A stretch of 64,000 nt of DNA from Candidatus Krumholzibacteriota bacterium. GTDB lineage: Bacteria > Krumholzibacteriota > Krumholzibacteriia > JAJRXK01. The notes below the pieces were generated by a model. The model worked only from the letters and a program-made list of their open reading frames with translations. It was not told where the DNA came from and made no database searches. The stretch covers positions 62,001 to 126,000 of the forward strand of contig JAJRXK010000069.1 in the NCBI GenBank assembly GCA_024276305.1, in the 5' to 3' direction. The position numbers and the translations under genes were made by a program. How positions within the stretch are numbered: position 1 is the stretch's first letter; each line of letters opens with the position of its first letter. Positions 7,498 through 16,153 of this stretch are shown here, one piece after another.

Positions 7498-9159
7498 CTA
7501 CCGTGGCCCGAGCTGCGCACGTGCTTCGTCGAAGGTGGGGTCCAGTTCCAGAGCGCGGTCGAATTCTCGGCGGGCTCGGGGTTCATCCCCCTGGTGTTGG
7601 AGGAGCAATCCCAAGTTGAAATGAGCCCGGGCGGAACGGGGATCCAACTCCATCGCCCGCCGAAAGTGTTGCTCCGCTTCCTCCATCTTTCCCTCGCTAC
7701 CGAGGATCGCACCCAGATTGATGTGCGCTTCGACCATGTCTCCTCTCAACCTCAAAGTGGTCTCGAACTCCTGCTTGGCCTGGTCACGACGGTTGAGGTG
7801 GACGAGGATATTGCCCAGTGCATAGTGCGCCAGGAAGGTGGACCGAATCGCCACTGCGGCCTCCGCCTCCGCGCGCGCCTCCTCGAATCGACCGGTTTGG
7901 TCCAGATCCACCGCAAGATTGATATGAGCCTGGTCGTTCCCCTCTGTGACCGCCAGGGCCCTCCGCCACAGACTTTGTGAATCGCGCCAGGTGGAGACCT
8001 GATTCCAACTGAGAACCCCCAACCCAGCCACTCCCACCGCGACCGCGATCGGCCAAGTTCTCCGCCACTTCGTCGAGAGCCCGGTCGGCCGGAGTGCAAG
8101 GTCGCCGAGACCCCACCCCGCCCCTATCAGTCCGAGCCCGGCCACGTAGAAGTAGCGGTCCGCCAGAAGCTGTTGCCCCCCCTGGACGAGATCCAAGGTC
8201 GGCGCCAACCCCACCCAGAACCACATCCATCCCCCCAGCGGCAGCCGAGATCGATGACGAAGCAGAAAGAAGGCGAGGGTCATCCCCCCAAGCAGGGCCC
8301 CCGAGGCCAGGACTCTGACCGGACCATAGTGGAGGCCGTGGCTCGGATAGCTGGCGCAGAGTCCGGAGGGCCACAGAAAGCGGCGCAAGTAGTCCACCAC
8401 GAAGACCGGCGCGCGACCCAGTCTCTCGGCCAAGGGCACGAATTCCGGACGGCCGAAGGCGCCTTCGTGGGCCGCCCACCAGGTCACCGCGCTCACCCCC
8501 GCCGCGAAGAGAAAGAGGGGGAACAATTCGACTCCGCGACGGCGTGGATTGCGGCCTTCCACCCAAGCCAGGATCAGCAGATAGACCGGCAACACCACCG
8601 CGGCGGGCTTGGCGGTCATCGCCAATGCCCCCCACAGCCAGACCCACGCCAACTTCCGCCCCGAGGATTGGCGCAGATGATCGACATAGACCACAGAGGC
8701 CAGCAGCGTGAAGAAGAGGTAGAGAAGGTCCTTGCGGGCGGTGACCCAGGCCACCGCCTCCACATTCAGGGGGTGCACCGCCCAGAAGGCGGCCAGAGCC
8801 CACGCTCCGGTCCGACTCCTTCCGATCCGGAAGGCCAGAAGAAAGACCAAGACCACCGAGGCTGCATGGAGAGCCACATTGGTCCCGTGGAACCCGGCCG
8901 GATTCACTCCGTAGAGAGCCCGATCGACGATGAAGGAGAAGCGGGTGGCCGGAGCCCAGATCCGGAGCTCCACCGAGGTCAGGGCCCAACGAAGGGACTC
9001 GCTCCCCCCCGCGAGGAGTTGCCGGTTCTGATAGACATACTTGTCGTCATCGAGATTGACGAAATCGTGGCGGAGAGTCCGTCCGAAGAGTCCCCCGACC
9101 AAGAGGACGAGAGCTCCGCAGACGAAGACGGCACGCTTGGATCCAATGCGGATGGGCAT
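7498..9159 (-). CDS. TMTC-like GT-C membrane protein with TPR repeats
   Basis: The 553-residue protein begins with about ten membrane helices and the luminal/periplasmic motif FVNLDDDKYVYQN near residue 33, plus HPLNVEAVAWVTARKDLLY, typical of bacterial relatives of TMTC/PMT-type O-mannosyltransferases (GT-C fold). Residues about 410-553 are TPR repeats (AHINLAVDLDQTGRFEEARA, AHYALGNILVHLNRRDQAKQ, AHFNLGLLLQHQGDEPRARR). It probably transfers a lipid-linked sugar or acts on exported proteins or glycans at the inner membrane. The substrate is unknown. It stands alone, 81 bp from the next gene, with the folded repeat element starting 45 bp beyond its stop. Confidence 0.8.
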   Translation of the reverse strand: MPIRIGSKRAVFVCGALVLLVGGLFGRTLRHDFVNLDDDKYVYQNRQLLAGGSESLRWALTSVELRIWAPATRFSFIVDRALYGVNPAGFHGTNVALHAASVVLVFLLAFRIGRSRTGAWALAAFWAVHPLNVEAVAWVTARKDLLYLFFTLLASVVYVDHLRQSSGRKLAWVWLWGALAMTAKPAAVVLPVYLLILAWVEGRNPRRRGVELFPLFLFAAGVSAVTWWAAHEGAFGRPEFVPLAERLGRAPVFVVDYLRRFLWPSGLCASYPSHGLHYGPVRVLASGALLGGMTLAFFLLRHRSRLPLGGWMWFWVGLAPTLDLVQGGQQLLADRYFYVAGLGLIGAGWGLGDLALRPTGLSTKWRRTWPIAVAVGVAGLGVLSWNQVSTWRDSQSLWRRALAVTEGNDQAHINLAVDLDQTGRFEEARAEAEAAVAIRSTFLAHYALGNILVHLNRRDQAKQEFETTLRLRGDMVEAHINLGAILGSEGKMEEAEQHFRRAMELDPRSARAHFNLGLLLQHQGDEPRARREFDRALELDPTFDEARAQLGPR

Positions 9160-9240
9160 GGTGGGAGGAGTCTAGCCGAAGCCCGAGGGACGGTCGAGAC
9201 CGACCCTCTGCGGACCGAGGTCGCGGTCGCCGCTTCGCCC

Positions 9241-9828
9241 TCAGCTCCGCTCGGCCTCGAGGACCATCTTGCGGAAGTCGTCTTCCATGGCCCGCACCGT
9301 GGCCGCCGGTCCCACGACCTTGAAGAACACGTTGCCCTGAGGTGCTTCGATGATCGCTCCCACCAGGCGCCATCCCTCCATGGGAGTCTTGGGCGCACGG
9401 GACATGGGCCCCCCACTCGACTTCAGGAAGGTGCCGTCGATTTCCAAGAAGTGCTCGAAGAGATCCGCATCGGTGGTCAGCGTCGTCTGATGCGCCAACT
9501 CCTCGGCACTTCCACCCCCCGGGGCCTGCATCTGCCCCACCCAGCGCCGCATATTCGCGTCGATGTCGCCACCCTGCCCCCCGCCGAAGAAGAAGACCGT
9601 CACCTCGGCGGCCTCCTCATCCTCCCCGACCGGACCGACTTTGTAGTTGGCCGCGCGCATCCCACTCGCGCCGACATCGATCCAATCCGGCGACGCATAG
9701 AAGGTCACGCCTCCGAGATCCACTCGTGGCCCCTTCGCTTCCCCGTCACCTCCACCGCAACCGAGAATTCCGACGACCAATAGACCGAGGGCCGCCCACG
9801 ACGCGACCGAATTGCAAATGGCTCTCAT
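9241..9828 (-). CDS. Putative lipoprotein of unknown function
   Basis: Starting at ATG 9828, the 195-residue product has a short N-region, a hydrophobic stretch and a lipobox ending VGILGCGGG, so it should be lipidated at that Cys. The mature part contains two regions of mixed alpha/beta character (VFFFGGGQGGDIDANMRRW; NVFFKVVGPAATVRAMEDDF) resembling families in which small lipoproteins bear a PsbP-like or Mog1-like fold, but this is only an impression. An upstream ATG at 9879 would add 17 residues before the signal peptide and is less likely. No operon partner is evident. Confidence 0.7.
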   Translation of the reverse strand: MRAICNSVASWAALGLLVVGILGCGGGDGEAKGPRVDLGGVTFYASPDWIDVGASGMRAANYKVGPVGEDEEAAEVTVFFFGGGQGGDIDANMRRWVGQMQAPGGGSAEELAHQTTLTTDADLFEHFLEIDGTFLKSSGGPMSRAPKTPMEGWRLVGAIIEAPQGNVFFKVVGPAATVRAMEDDFRKMVLEAERS

Positions 9829-9895
9829 GACTGGGCTCCTGGGCATCCGGAGATTGAGGCGCGTTGAGACGCAGGACAAGTTTCGATCCTCGAAG

Positions 9896-11602
9896 CTAGG
9901 TCTTCTCCCATGGGCGTCGAGAGAAGTAACTGTCGGTGAGATCCTTGACCTGACCCGACAAGAATACGAGCGCGATGAGGTTCGGCAAGATCACGACGGC
10001 CAGGAAGAGATCTCCCAGATCCCAGGCCAGAGCCAGCGGCGCCACCGCACCCAGGAAGTGCATTGCCACGAAGACGATCTTGTAGGGCAACACCGCCCGG
10101 TGCCCGAAGAGGTAGAAGGCGCAGCGGTCCCCGTAGTAGCTCCAGCTGATGGCGGTGGAGATCGCGAAGAGGAGGACAGAGACCAAGACGATGTAGTGCC
10201 CCCAGTCTCCCAAGCGTGACAGCCCCCGCCGGAAACCCACCATGGTCAGAGGCGCGCCGCTCTCGACGGCCTCCCCGTAGAGGGAGTCGAATTCACCGGC
10301 CTCGGAAGACCTCGCCAGAGCGTCGCCGGGCAGGATCTGCCCGTCGAAGGGCCGGGTCATCTCCGAATCGACATAGAAGCGTTCGACCGGGACATCGTGC
10401 CATGCCAGCCGAACCGCCCCCTCTGCATACTGGGGAACGCCATCGACCACATGGATGCTCGCCGGAGCTTCGACCTGGACCGGAGCGCCCATCTGGTCGA
10501 TCTCCACATATTCGAGATCGCCACCGCTCAGCGTGATCTCGGTGGGAAGGCGCGCGTCCCACACCCCGGTCACCAGAATCACCAATGCGGTCATCGAGCA
10601 AATGACGATGGTATCGATGAAGGGCTCGAGCAGGGCCACCACACCCTCCGAGACGGGCTCGTCGGTCTTGGCCGCGGCATGGGCAATGGGCGCGGAACCC
10701 TGACCGGCCTCGTTCGAGAAGAGCCCCCGCTTGACCCCCCACATCATGGTCATGAGGATGGCGCCGATCCCCGTTCCGGCCACGCCCGCGGTGGGGTTGA
10801 AGGCCTCCCGGAAGATGAGGGCGAAGGCCGGCAGAAGGTCGCCGATGTGGAAGATCAGAATGAGGAGCGCTCCGGCCACGTAGACCGCAGCCATCAACGG
10901 CGCCAAAATGCCGGTCACCCGGCCGATCCGAGAAATGCCTCCCAGAATCACCATGGCCACGATCGCCGAAGTGACCAAGCCCGTGATCCACACCGGAATG
11001 CCGAAGGTGCTCAGCATGGTGTCGGCCACCGTATTGGCCTGAATCCCATTTCCGGTCAGGAAGGCGGTGATGCCCAAGAGCACGGCGAAGAACACCGCCA
11101 CCGGTCTCCACTTCGGACCCAATCCTCGTTCGATGTAGTACATCGGCCCGCCGGAGACACTCCCTTCCCACTTGCGCGCATCGGTCTCCGAGACCACATC
11201 GACGTCGCGGTAGCGTTGAGCCAGAGTCACCTCGGTGTACTTCGTCGCCATGCCCAAGAACGCGGTCACCCACATCCAGAACACCGCACCCGGTCCGCCC
11301 CAATGCAAGGCGATGGCGACCCCCGCAATGTTGCCGATTCCCACCGTGGCCGAGAGAGCGGTGGTGAGTGCCTGAAAGTGCGAAACGTCACCCGGCTCGT
11401 CCGGATCGTCGTAGCGCCCGCTGGTCATGGCGACTCCATGGCCCAGGCGACGCAGTTGGATGAAGCCCAGGCGAAGGGTCAGAAACACCCCGACTCCCAA
11501 CAGGGAGATGACCATGAACGGCAGGACCTGACCGCGGATGGGGATGCCCAATCCCACCACGTTGGTATTCAGCCAATCGACGATGGTCTGCAGAAAGTCC
11601 AT
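9896..11602 (-). CDS. Sodium:alanine/glycine symporter (AGCS family)
   Basis: The 568-residue transporter shows the AGCS hallmarks: GDVSHFQALTTALSATVGIG near the N-terminus, GPGAVFWMWVTAFLGMATKY, SGGPMYYIERGLG, and FSNEAGQGSAPIAHAAAKT. It imports small neutral amino acids with Na+. ATG 11602 is chosen because GAGGAG lies just upstream; an ATG at 11644 would give an implausible 14-residue extension. A roughly 100-residue hydrophilic segment (TEITLSGGDLEYVEIDQ to about SRLGDWGHY) is inserted before the last two or three helices, where family members usually have a short loop. It is probably monocistronic. Confidence 0.9.
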   Translation of the reverse strand: MDFLQTIVDWLNTNVVGLGIPIRGQVLPFMVISLLGVGVFLTLRLGFIQLRRLGHGVAMTSGRYDDPDEPGDVSHFQALTTALSATVGIGNIAGVAIALHWGGPGAVFWMWVTAFLGMATKYTEVTLAQRYRDVDVVSETDARKWEGSVSGGPMYYIERGLGPKWRPVAVFFAVLLGITAFLTGNGIQANTVADTMLSTFGIPVWITGLVTSAIVAMVILGGISRIGRVTGILAPLMAAVYVAGALLILIFHIGDLLPAFALIFREAFNPTAGVAGTGIGAILMTMMWGVKRGLFSNEAGQGSAPIAHAAAKTDEPVSEGVVALLEPFIDTIVICSMTALVILVTGVWDARLPTEITLSGGDLEYVEIDQMGAPVQVEAPASIHVVDGVPQYAEGAVRLAWHDVPVERFYVDSEMTRPFDGQILPGDALARSSEAGEFDSLYGEAVESGAPLTMVGFRRGLSRLGDWGHYIVLVSVLLFAISTAISWSYYGDRCAFYLFGHRAVLPYKIVFVAMHFLGAVAPLALAWDLGDLFLAVVILPNLIALVFLSGQVKDLTDSYFSRRPWEKT

Positions 11603-11697
11603 GAGGCTCCTCGAGGCGAAGGCGTGGGGGGATCTCGAAAACACGATGGTCTAGAATCGACCACCGCGAGCCCCGTGGCAAGGATCGATCGAAGGGC

Positions 11698-13494
11698 TCA
11701 GAGCTCGAGAAACTCGAAGTCGATGGCTGGCTCGGCTTGGTAGTGATAGCTGGCGCGAGCGGCGGCGCGGACTTCGGGCCGGAGCGGCCCGTCGTGGAGG
11801 ACGTCCCACACCACCCATCCAATGCCTCTGGCCCGAAGCCGAGGCAGATCCGAAGGGTCCAAGGGGGAGTCGAGACGAGTCAGGCGACGCTGGCCGAGGG
11901 GCAAGGCCAGAGCGCCGCCGAAGAGAGTCCCCATGCGACCCCACGAGCTGCGCGCGATGTGTTCGGCCGAGAGGAAGTCCGCCGCAAACACCGTCTCGGT
12001 GAATCGAGGAAAGTAATAGTCGAAACTGGAGCAGTATGCCCCGAGCTCGGGATCCCGACCCTGTCGTTGCTCCCAACGCAGAGCCCCTTCTGTCTCCACC
12101 ACCGCTGCCACGAAGATCACTACCACCGCGACCTCGCAAGCACGACGCAGCCTCGAGCCTCCCACCACCGATGTCGCCAACGCGGCGGCGGGCAGACCGA
12201 TGGCATGCAACCACAGGGAAAAGCGGGACCACCAGTTTCCAGGTTGGGCCACCAGGAAGACCAGAGCCACCAGGACGAGGCCCGGTGGCCAGGATGGAAT
12301 CCGCGGACGCCGAATCGTCAGCCAAACCAAGGACGGCAATCCCCACCCGATCCACAGGAGCCCAAGCCCACCCACGGCATTGTGACCCATCCGACGCGAA
12401 TCGAAGGTGACCCAACTCTTGACCGGACGCAGGACGGCGGGCCAAGCTCTCCAAGATGGGGGCAGGTCCTGTTCCACCATGGCGTGGGGGGAGTATCCTT
12501 CGACCAGAACTTTCTCTCCCACTCGCAACTCGATCGGATGCAGCGGATTCCCGGTGTGCACGATGTTCCGAGCTGGCCAATAGCCTCCCACGGCCAACAG
12601 GGCGGCCATGCCCAGAGAGAGTTGGAGCACCATCTGGGGAGCTTCCATCCGAGATCGAAACCAGCTGCCGATCAGCCAGACCAGAAGCAGAATCACCAGA
12701 AGCCACCCCAATCCCTTGGTTCCCACACAGAGACCGAGGGCCGCTCCCAACAGGAGAGCATCCCACCCCGAGGCGCGGGACTGCAGCCGGGACCACCGGA
12801 GAGCCGCCGCCACCGCGACCCAGCCCGTGATGGCGAAGGTCGCGTCCACATAGGTGGTCGTGGACAGAGCCACGAAAACCGGGATCTGGCCACTGAGGCC
12901 GGCTGCGAACCAGGACCAGGCCTCGGATGCCCCCACCTGTCGGCAAAGCAGGAACAAGGCGAAGAGCCCCAGCGGCCAGAACAGAAGGGTCGTGGCATCG
13001 ACCCACTGACTCTGCCCGGTGAGTTGGTGAACCACGAAGCCGAGCACTTCGCTCCCCATGGGATATCCGTTGGCGAAGGGAATGTCCGCCAGACCTTCCA
13101 GCCAGGTCACTCTGCCCGCCTCGACCCATCCGCTCAGTGCAGGCAGGTGATAGTAGAGCCCATCCCAGTCGTAGACCGGCCGATTCCAGGCCAGCCAGGC
13201 CACCCGGAAGAACTGAACGCACCAAGCCACCAATGCGATCAGAGCCAAGCACTTCGCGAAAAGGTGGTCTCGACGGCGTTCCAGTCGACTGGGTTGGAGA
13301 CGACGAGCCCCCCACAATCCGAGGAGGGCAGCCAATACCACCCAGACCGCGACCACCTCACGACCACAGGTCCACCCCAACGCCGACCCGCCCAGCACCA
13401 GGGATTCCAGGGTGGCCAGAAAGATCACTCCGAATCCGAAGGATCGGAGTGCCACTTCATCGCCGGACTTCGCCCATCCCTTCACGTTCCCCAT
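11698..13494 (-). CDS. GT-C family membrane glycosyltransferase
   Basis: The 598-residue protein has about eleven membrane helices and an acidic first-loop motif (VYDWDGLYYHLPALSGW, then FANGYPMGSEV) like GT39/ArnT-type GT-C enzymes that use polyprenyl-phosphate sugars. The soluble C-terminus holds YCSSFDYYFPRF and an alpha/beta segment. ATG 13494 overlaps the stop of the preceding gene as TGATG, so it is coupled to the polysaccharide operon (GT2, bactofilin-like, fusion protein). It may modify or decorate the polymer. Substrate unknown. An ATG at 13530 would lie inside the upstream gene and is less likely. Confidence 0.75.
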   Translation of the reverse strand: MGNVKGWAKSGDEVALRSFGFGVIFLATLESLVLGGSALGWTCGREVVAVWVVLAALLGLWGARRLQPSRLERRRDHLFAKCLALIALVAWCVQFFRVAWLAWNRPVYDWDGLYYHLPALSGWVEAGRVTWLEGLADIPFANGYPMGSEVLGFVVHQLTGQSQWVDATTLLFWPLGLFALFLLCRQVGASEAWSWFAAGLSGQIPVFVALSTTTYVDATFAITGWVAVAAALRWSRLQSRASGWDALLLGAALGLCVGTKGLGWLLVILLLVWLIGSWFRSRMEAPQMVLQLSLGMAALLAVGGYWPARNIVHTGNPLHPIELRVGEKVLVEGYSPHAMVEQDLPPSWRAWPAVLRPVKSWVTFDSRRMGHNAVGGLGLLWIGWGLPSLVWLTIRRPRIPSWPPGLVLVALVFLVAQPGNWWSRFSLWLHAIGLPAAALATSVVGGSRLRRACEVAVVVIFVAAVVETEGALRWEQRQGRDPELGAYCSSFDYYFPRFTETVFAADFLSAEHIARSSWGRMGTLFGGALALPLGQRRLTRLDSPLDPSDLPRLRARGIGWVVWDVLHDGPLRPEVRAAARASYHYQAEPAIDFEFLEL

Positions 13495-15083
13495 CACCAC
13501 TCTCGGAACAGACGGAGCGACAGGCCCCAAAGGTCGTAGACCTCACTGCGAAACTGTTCGAATCGGAGCGAAACGCCGCGATCGCTCCGCAGATACCAGG
13601 TGCCGCTCAAATCCCAGGACCAACTCGAGAAATCCACCTGTGGCTGGCCAGGCACGATGAGCACGTAAGAGGTCTCTCCGAAATGCAGACCCGAACCCAG
13701 ATAGTAGCGACGCCACCGTCCCCACCTCAATCCCAGGTTCGTGGTCTTCGACAGGGTGGATCCGGGTTGACCGATCTCGATCCTTTCGGAGGCCGAGACC
13801 GCCCACCGATCGGTCATCGGCCAGAAGAGTCCCAATTCTCCCCCATCCGAAGTGTTCGCCGATTTGTAGTCGAAGTGGGTGAAGCCGATCCGCAGAATCA
13901 ATGGGGTTCCCAGCACCGCGTCCTTGCGCAAGCCCAAGTCCACCCGCAGATCGGGAAAGATCACTTCGCCACTCCCCGAGGACAATCCGAGCGAGAGGCC
14001 GAGCCGCGGCGCGACTTCCCTCTCGTAGAGCAGCCCTACGCCCACCCCCTCGTCGCCGAAACGCGCCGAGTGCCCCAGATCCAGCCGCAAGCGGTCCAAC
14101 CCGGGTCTCATCATCGACCACGCGAGGAATTGATCGTTCCCATCACCGAGGCCTTCGGTGAATCCGGCGTATCCGGCCCCCAACTCCAGGCTGTAGCCCC
14201 GATCCGCTCGCACCGGACTCGCCACCACGGCGATGCCCAGAGCGATCACCACCATCGTCACGCGCTGCACCGTGAACTCCCCGTAGCGCATGCGGAGATA
14301 GGGCAGAGGTTGCCAACTCACGGCCCAGCTGTAGAAGGCGATCACCACCGCCACGTCCACCGCGAGACCGAACATCCAGAAGAGCATGGGCATCCACAGG
14401 AGCGAAAAGTGATGGATCACATATGCGTGGGCACAGTACTGCAGAGGAAGGAAGACGATGAGATGGACCATCGTGAGCACGGTGGCGGTCATCTTCTTCA
14501 GCAGCGAGAAGTCCAGAACGAAATAGGTGAGGCCGTAGATCCATGGCACGAGCCCGATCACGAAGTAGCCGGCTGCGAACAGAACCACGGTGAGCGAAGC
14601 GATATCGTGGGGAAAGGAGCCCGGAAACATCCGAAACACGAACTGACTGTTGAGTTGAAGAATCACCAGGAGCCGCAGGAAATAGATCGCCGGCAGATTC
14701 CGACGCGGGAGAAGCCACGAAAGGATCCACGCCACTCCACAGAGAAGGATTCCGATCCACCACTGCACCACGGAGGGCTCGGCTGCGGGCACCACCAATT
14801 GAGGAACGTCGATGGCGAGTCCGCTCCTCGAAACGAGGTGCTGGATCACCACCTCGCCTGGCAGTCCCAGTGCCTCCATCGAGAATCGGAGCATTCGGAA
14901 CCACAACCGGACCACCATCGGAGCGGCGAGCCACCAGGCCAGAGAGAAGAGGAGAACCGTCAGGACCGACCCGATCGAGGCCGTCCACCGGGGCCGGAGC
15001 GTGAGCATCGCACGGTGGGGAAGAATGACTCCACCTCGGTGTCCCGTGCGCCGCAGCTTCAATTCTCGGGAGCCGCGACTCAC
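13494..15083 (-). CDS. Inner-membrane domain fused to YaiO-like beta-barrel
   Basis: GTG 15083 overlaps the upstream stop as GTGA and gives 529 residues. Residues about 26-265 hold six or seven membrane helices with little loop. Residues about 272-293 then form a typical Sec signal sequence (MVVIALGIAVVASPVRA, cleavage before DRGYS). Residues 294-529 consist of alternating amphipathic strands ending LSLRLFREW, like an outer-membrane beta-barrel of YaiO/PgaA-C type. An inner-membrane block and an outer-membrane barrel in one chain is paradoxical unless it is cleaved. An internal GTG at 14270 has GGGGAG six bases upstream and would make the barrel with its own signal peptide. It could be a fused pair of genes, a polyprotein, or two nested products. 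Confidence 0.7.
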   Translation of the reverse strand: MSRGSRELKLRRTGHRGGVILPHRAMLTLRPRWTASIGSVLTVLLFSLAWWLAAPMVVRLWFRMLRFSMEALGLPGEVVIQHLVSRSGLAIDVPQLVVPAAEPSVVQWWIGILLCGVAWILSWLLPRRNLPAIYFLRLLVILQLNSQFVFRMFPGSFPHDIASLTVVLFAAGYFVIGLVPWIYGLTYFVLDFSLLKKMTATVLTMVHLIVFLPLQYCAHAYVIHHFSLLWMPMLFWMFGLAVDVAVVIAFYSWAVSWQPLPYLRMRYGEFTVQRVTMVVIALGIAVVASPVRADRGYSLELGAGYAGFTEGLGDGNDQFLAWSMMRPGLDRLRLDLGHSARFGDEGVGVGLLYEREVAPRLGLSLGLSSGSGEVIFPDLRVDLGLRKDAVLGTPLILRIGFTHFDYKSANTSDGGELGLFWPMTDRWAVSASERIEIGQPGSTLSKTTNLGLRWGRWRRYYLGSGLHFGETSYVLIVPGQPQVDFSSWSWDLSGTWYLRSDRGVSLRFEQFRSEVYDLWGLSLRLFREW

Positions 15084-16153
15084 GACGACACCACCTTGCC
15101 GGTCTCGGCAGCCCACAGGCTTCCGTGAACCCGCGCTCTCTCGGTGATTTCGATGCTTCGAGCCCGAGCGGTGGATGGGCGATCGAGGTCCCCGATTCGA
15201 GCATCGACACCGATCCACAGTTCTTCCTCGGTCAGAATCGGACCGTGAACATAGGTCCCCCTGCGGATCTCGATACGACCGACTGCGACCACCGCTCCCT
15301 CGAGCCACGCCCCTTCTTCGACCACGACTTGCCCGTGGGCTTTGAGGCTGCCCCGGACCCTGGCCCCGGGCCCTACGTAGAGATTCCCCCGCGCCACGAT
15401 GTCACACTCCACCAGCGAGTTCGCCGGCAACTGCAGGTCTCCCTCCACCAGGACTCGATTCGCCCGAACATCGACGTTGTGACCGAGTTCCCCGGGGTCC
15501 AAGCGACGATCGGGATCGGGGTGGGTCGGCTCCTCGGGCTTCGCGACTCCCACCAGGATAGTCGGAGCATGTAGTCTCTCGAAGAATGTACCCGGACGGA
15601 GGAAGAGAGCTTCGTCCGCGGAGGCGCGCCCGAAGAGCTGGGTCTCCTCACCCACCACCAAGTGGTGCCCAGCATGAACCCACCGCAGAATCCGACTCCG
15701 GGGAGCGAGCTCGAGATCGCCTTCGCTCAGCACGGCCCGGATTCGGGTCGCGTGGGTGAAACAGAGGTCTCCGGCGGCATAGACCTCGCAATTCAACTCA
15801 CCTGCTCCCCGCAGGACCAACTCGCCCGTGCCCACGACGAGCCTCCCCTCCACCGTCGCCACCTCCAGCTCTGCACCACTGGGAACGACCACATAGGACC
15901 CCACCCCTTCCCCGTGCCCTTCGGCCGGAGTGCGGGATTGTCGGACTTCGTTCATGACCCAACCCAATCGTGCCTGCAGGAAGTCACGCAATCCATTGGC
16001 GAAGTGCCGTACGTCCACCCTCGACCGGCGACTCACGGTGAGCGGGGTCGCGTCGCGGTGGAACTGGAGTTCCCGGAGGGCGGGGACGAAAGGAAGTACC
16101 GCACAGAACAAGACCAAGGCAAAGAAGACGAAGGTCGTGACGGGAACGCTCAT
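15080..16153 (-). CDS. Membrane-anchored bactofilin-like polymer-forming protein
   Basis: The 357-residue protein has one N-terminal membrane helix (about 5-28) followed by Arg/His-rich sequence, which by the positive-inside rule puts the remainder in the cytoplasm. Residues about 85-355 are a series of short strands with periodic Gly/Val (GELVLRGAGELNCEVYAAGD, GNLYVGPGARVRGSLKAHGQ, GRIEIRRGTYVHGPILTEEE), the right-handed beta-helix of bactofilins (polymer-forming cytoskeletal family). It may scaffold the GT2 synthase: its ATG overlaps the GT2 stop as ATGA and its own stop overlaps the next gene. Bactofilins are usually 120-200 residues, so this is a long, membrane-tethered form. Confidence 0.75.
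   Translation of the reverse strand: MSVPVTTFVFFALVLFCAVLPFVPALRELQFHRDATPLTVSRRSRVDVRHFANGLRDFLQARLGWVMNEVRQSRTPAEGHGEGVGSYVVVPSGAELEVATVEGRLVVGTGELVLRGAGELNCEVYAAGDLCFTHATRIRAVLSEGDLELAPRSRILRWVHAGHHLVVGEETQLFGRASADEALFLRPGTFFERLHAPTILVGVAKPEEPTHPDPDRRLDPGELGHNVDVRANRVLVEGDLQLPANSLVECDIVARGNLYVGPGARVRGSLKAHGQVVVEEGAWLEGAVVAVGRIEIRRGTYVHGPILTEEELWIGVDARIGDLDRPSTARARSIEITERARVHGSLWAAETGKVVSS

Noticed and set aside
8173-9783. A 536-codon plus-strand open frame
   Set aside because: It runs antisense through the TPR glycosyltransferase and lipoprotein genes and encodes charged low-complexity sequence only.
11737-15128. Two plus-strand frames of 600 and 663 codons
   Set aside because: They are shadows of the GT-C and fusion genes; the minus-strand proteins have clear membrane and strand patterns while these do not.
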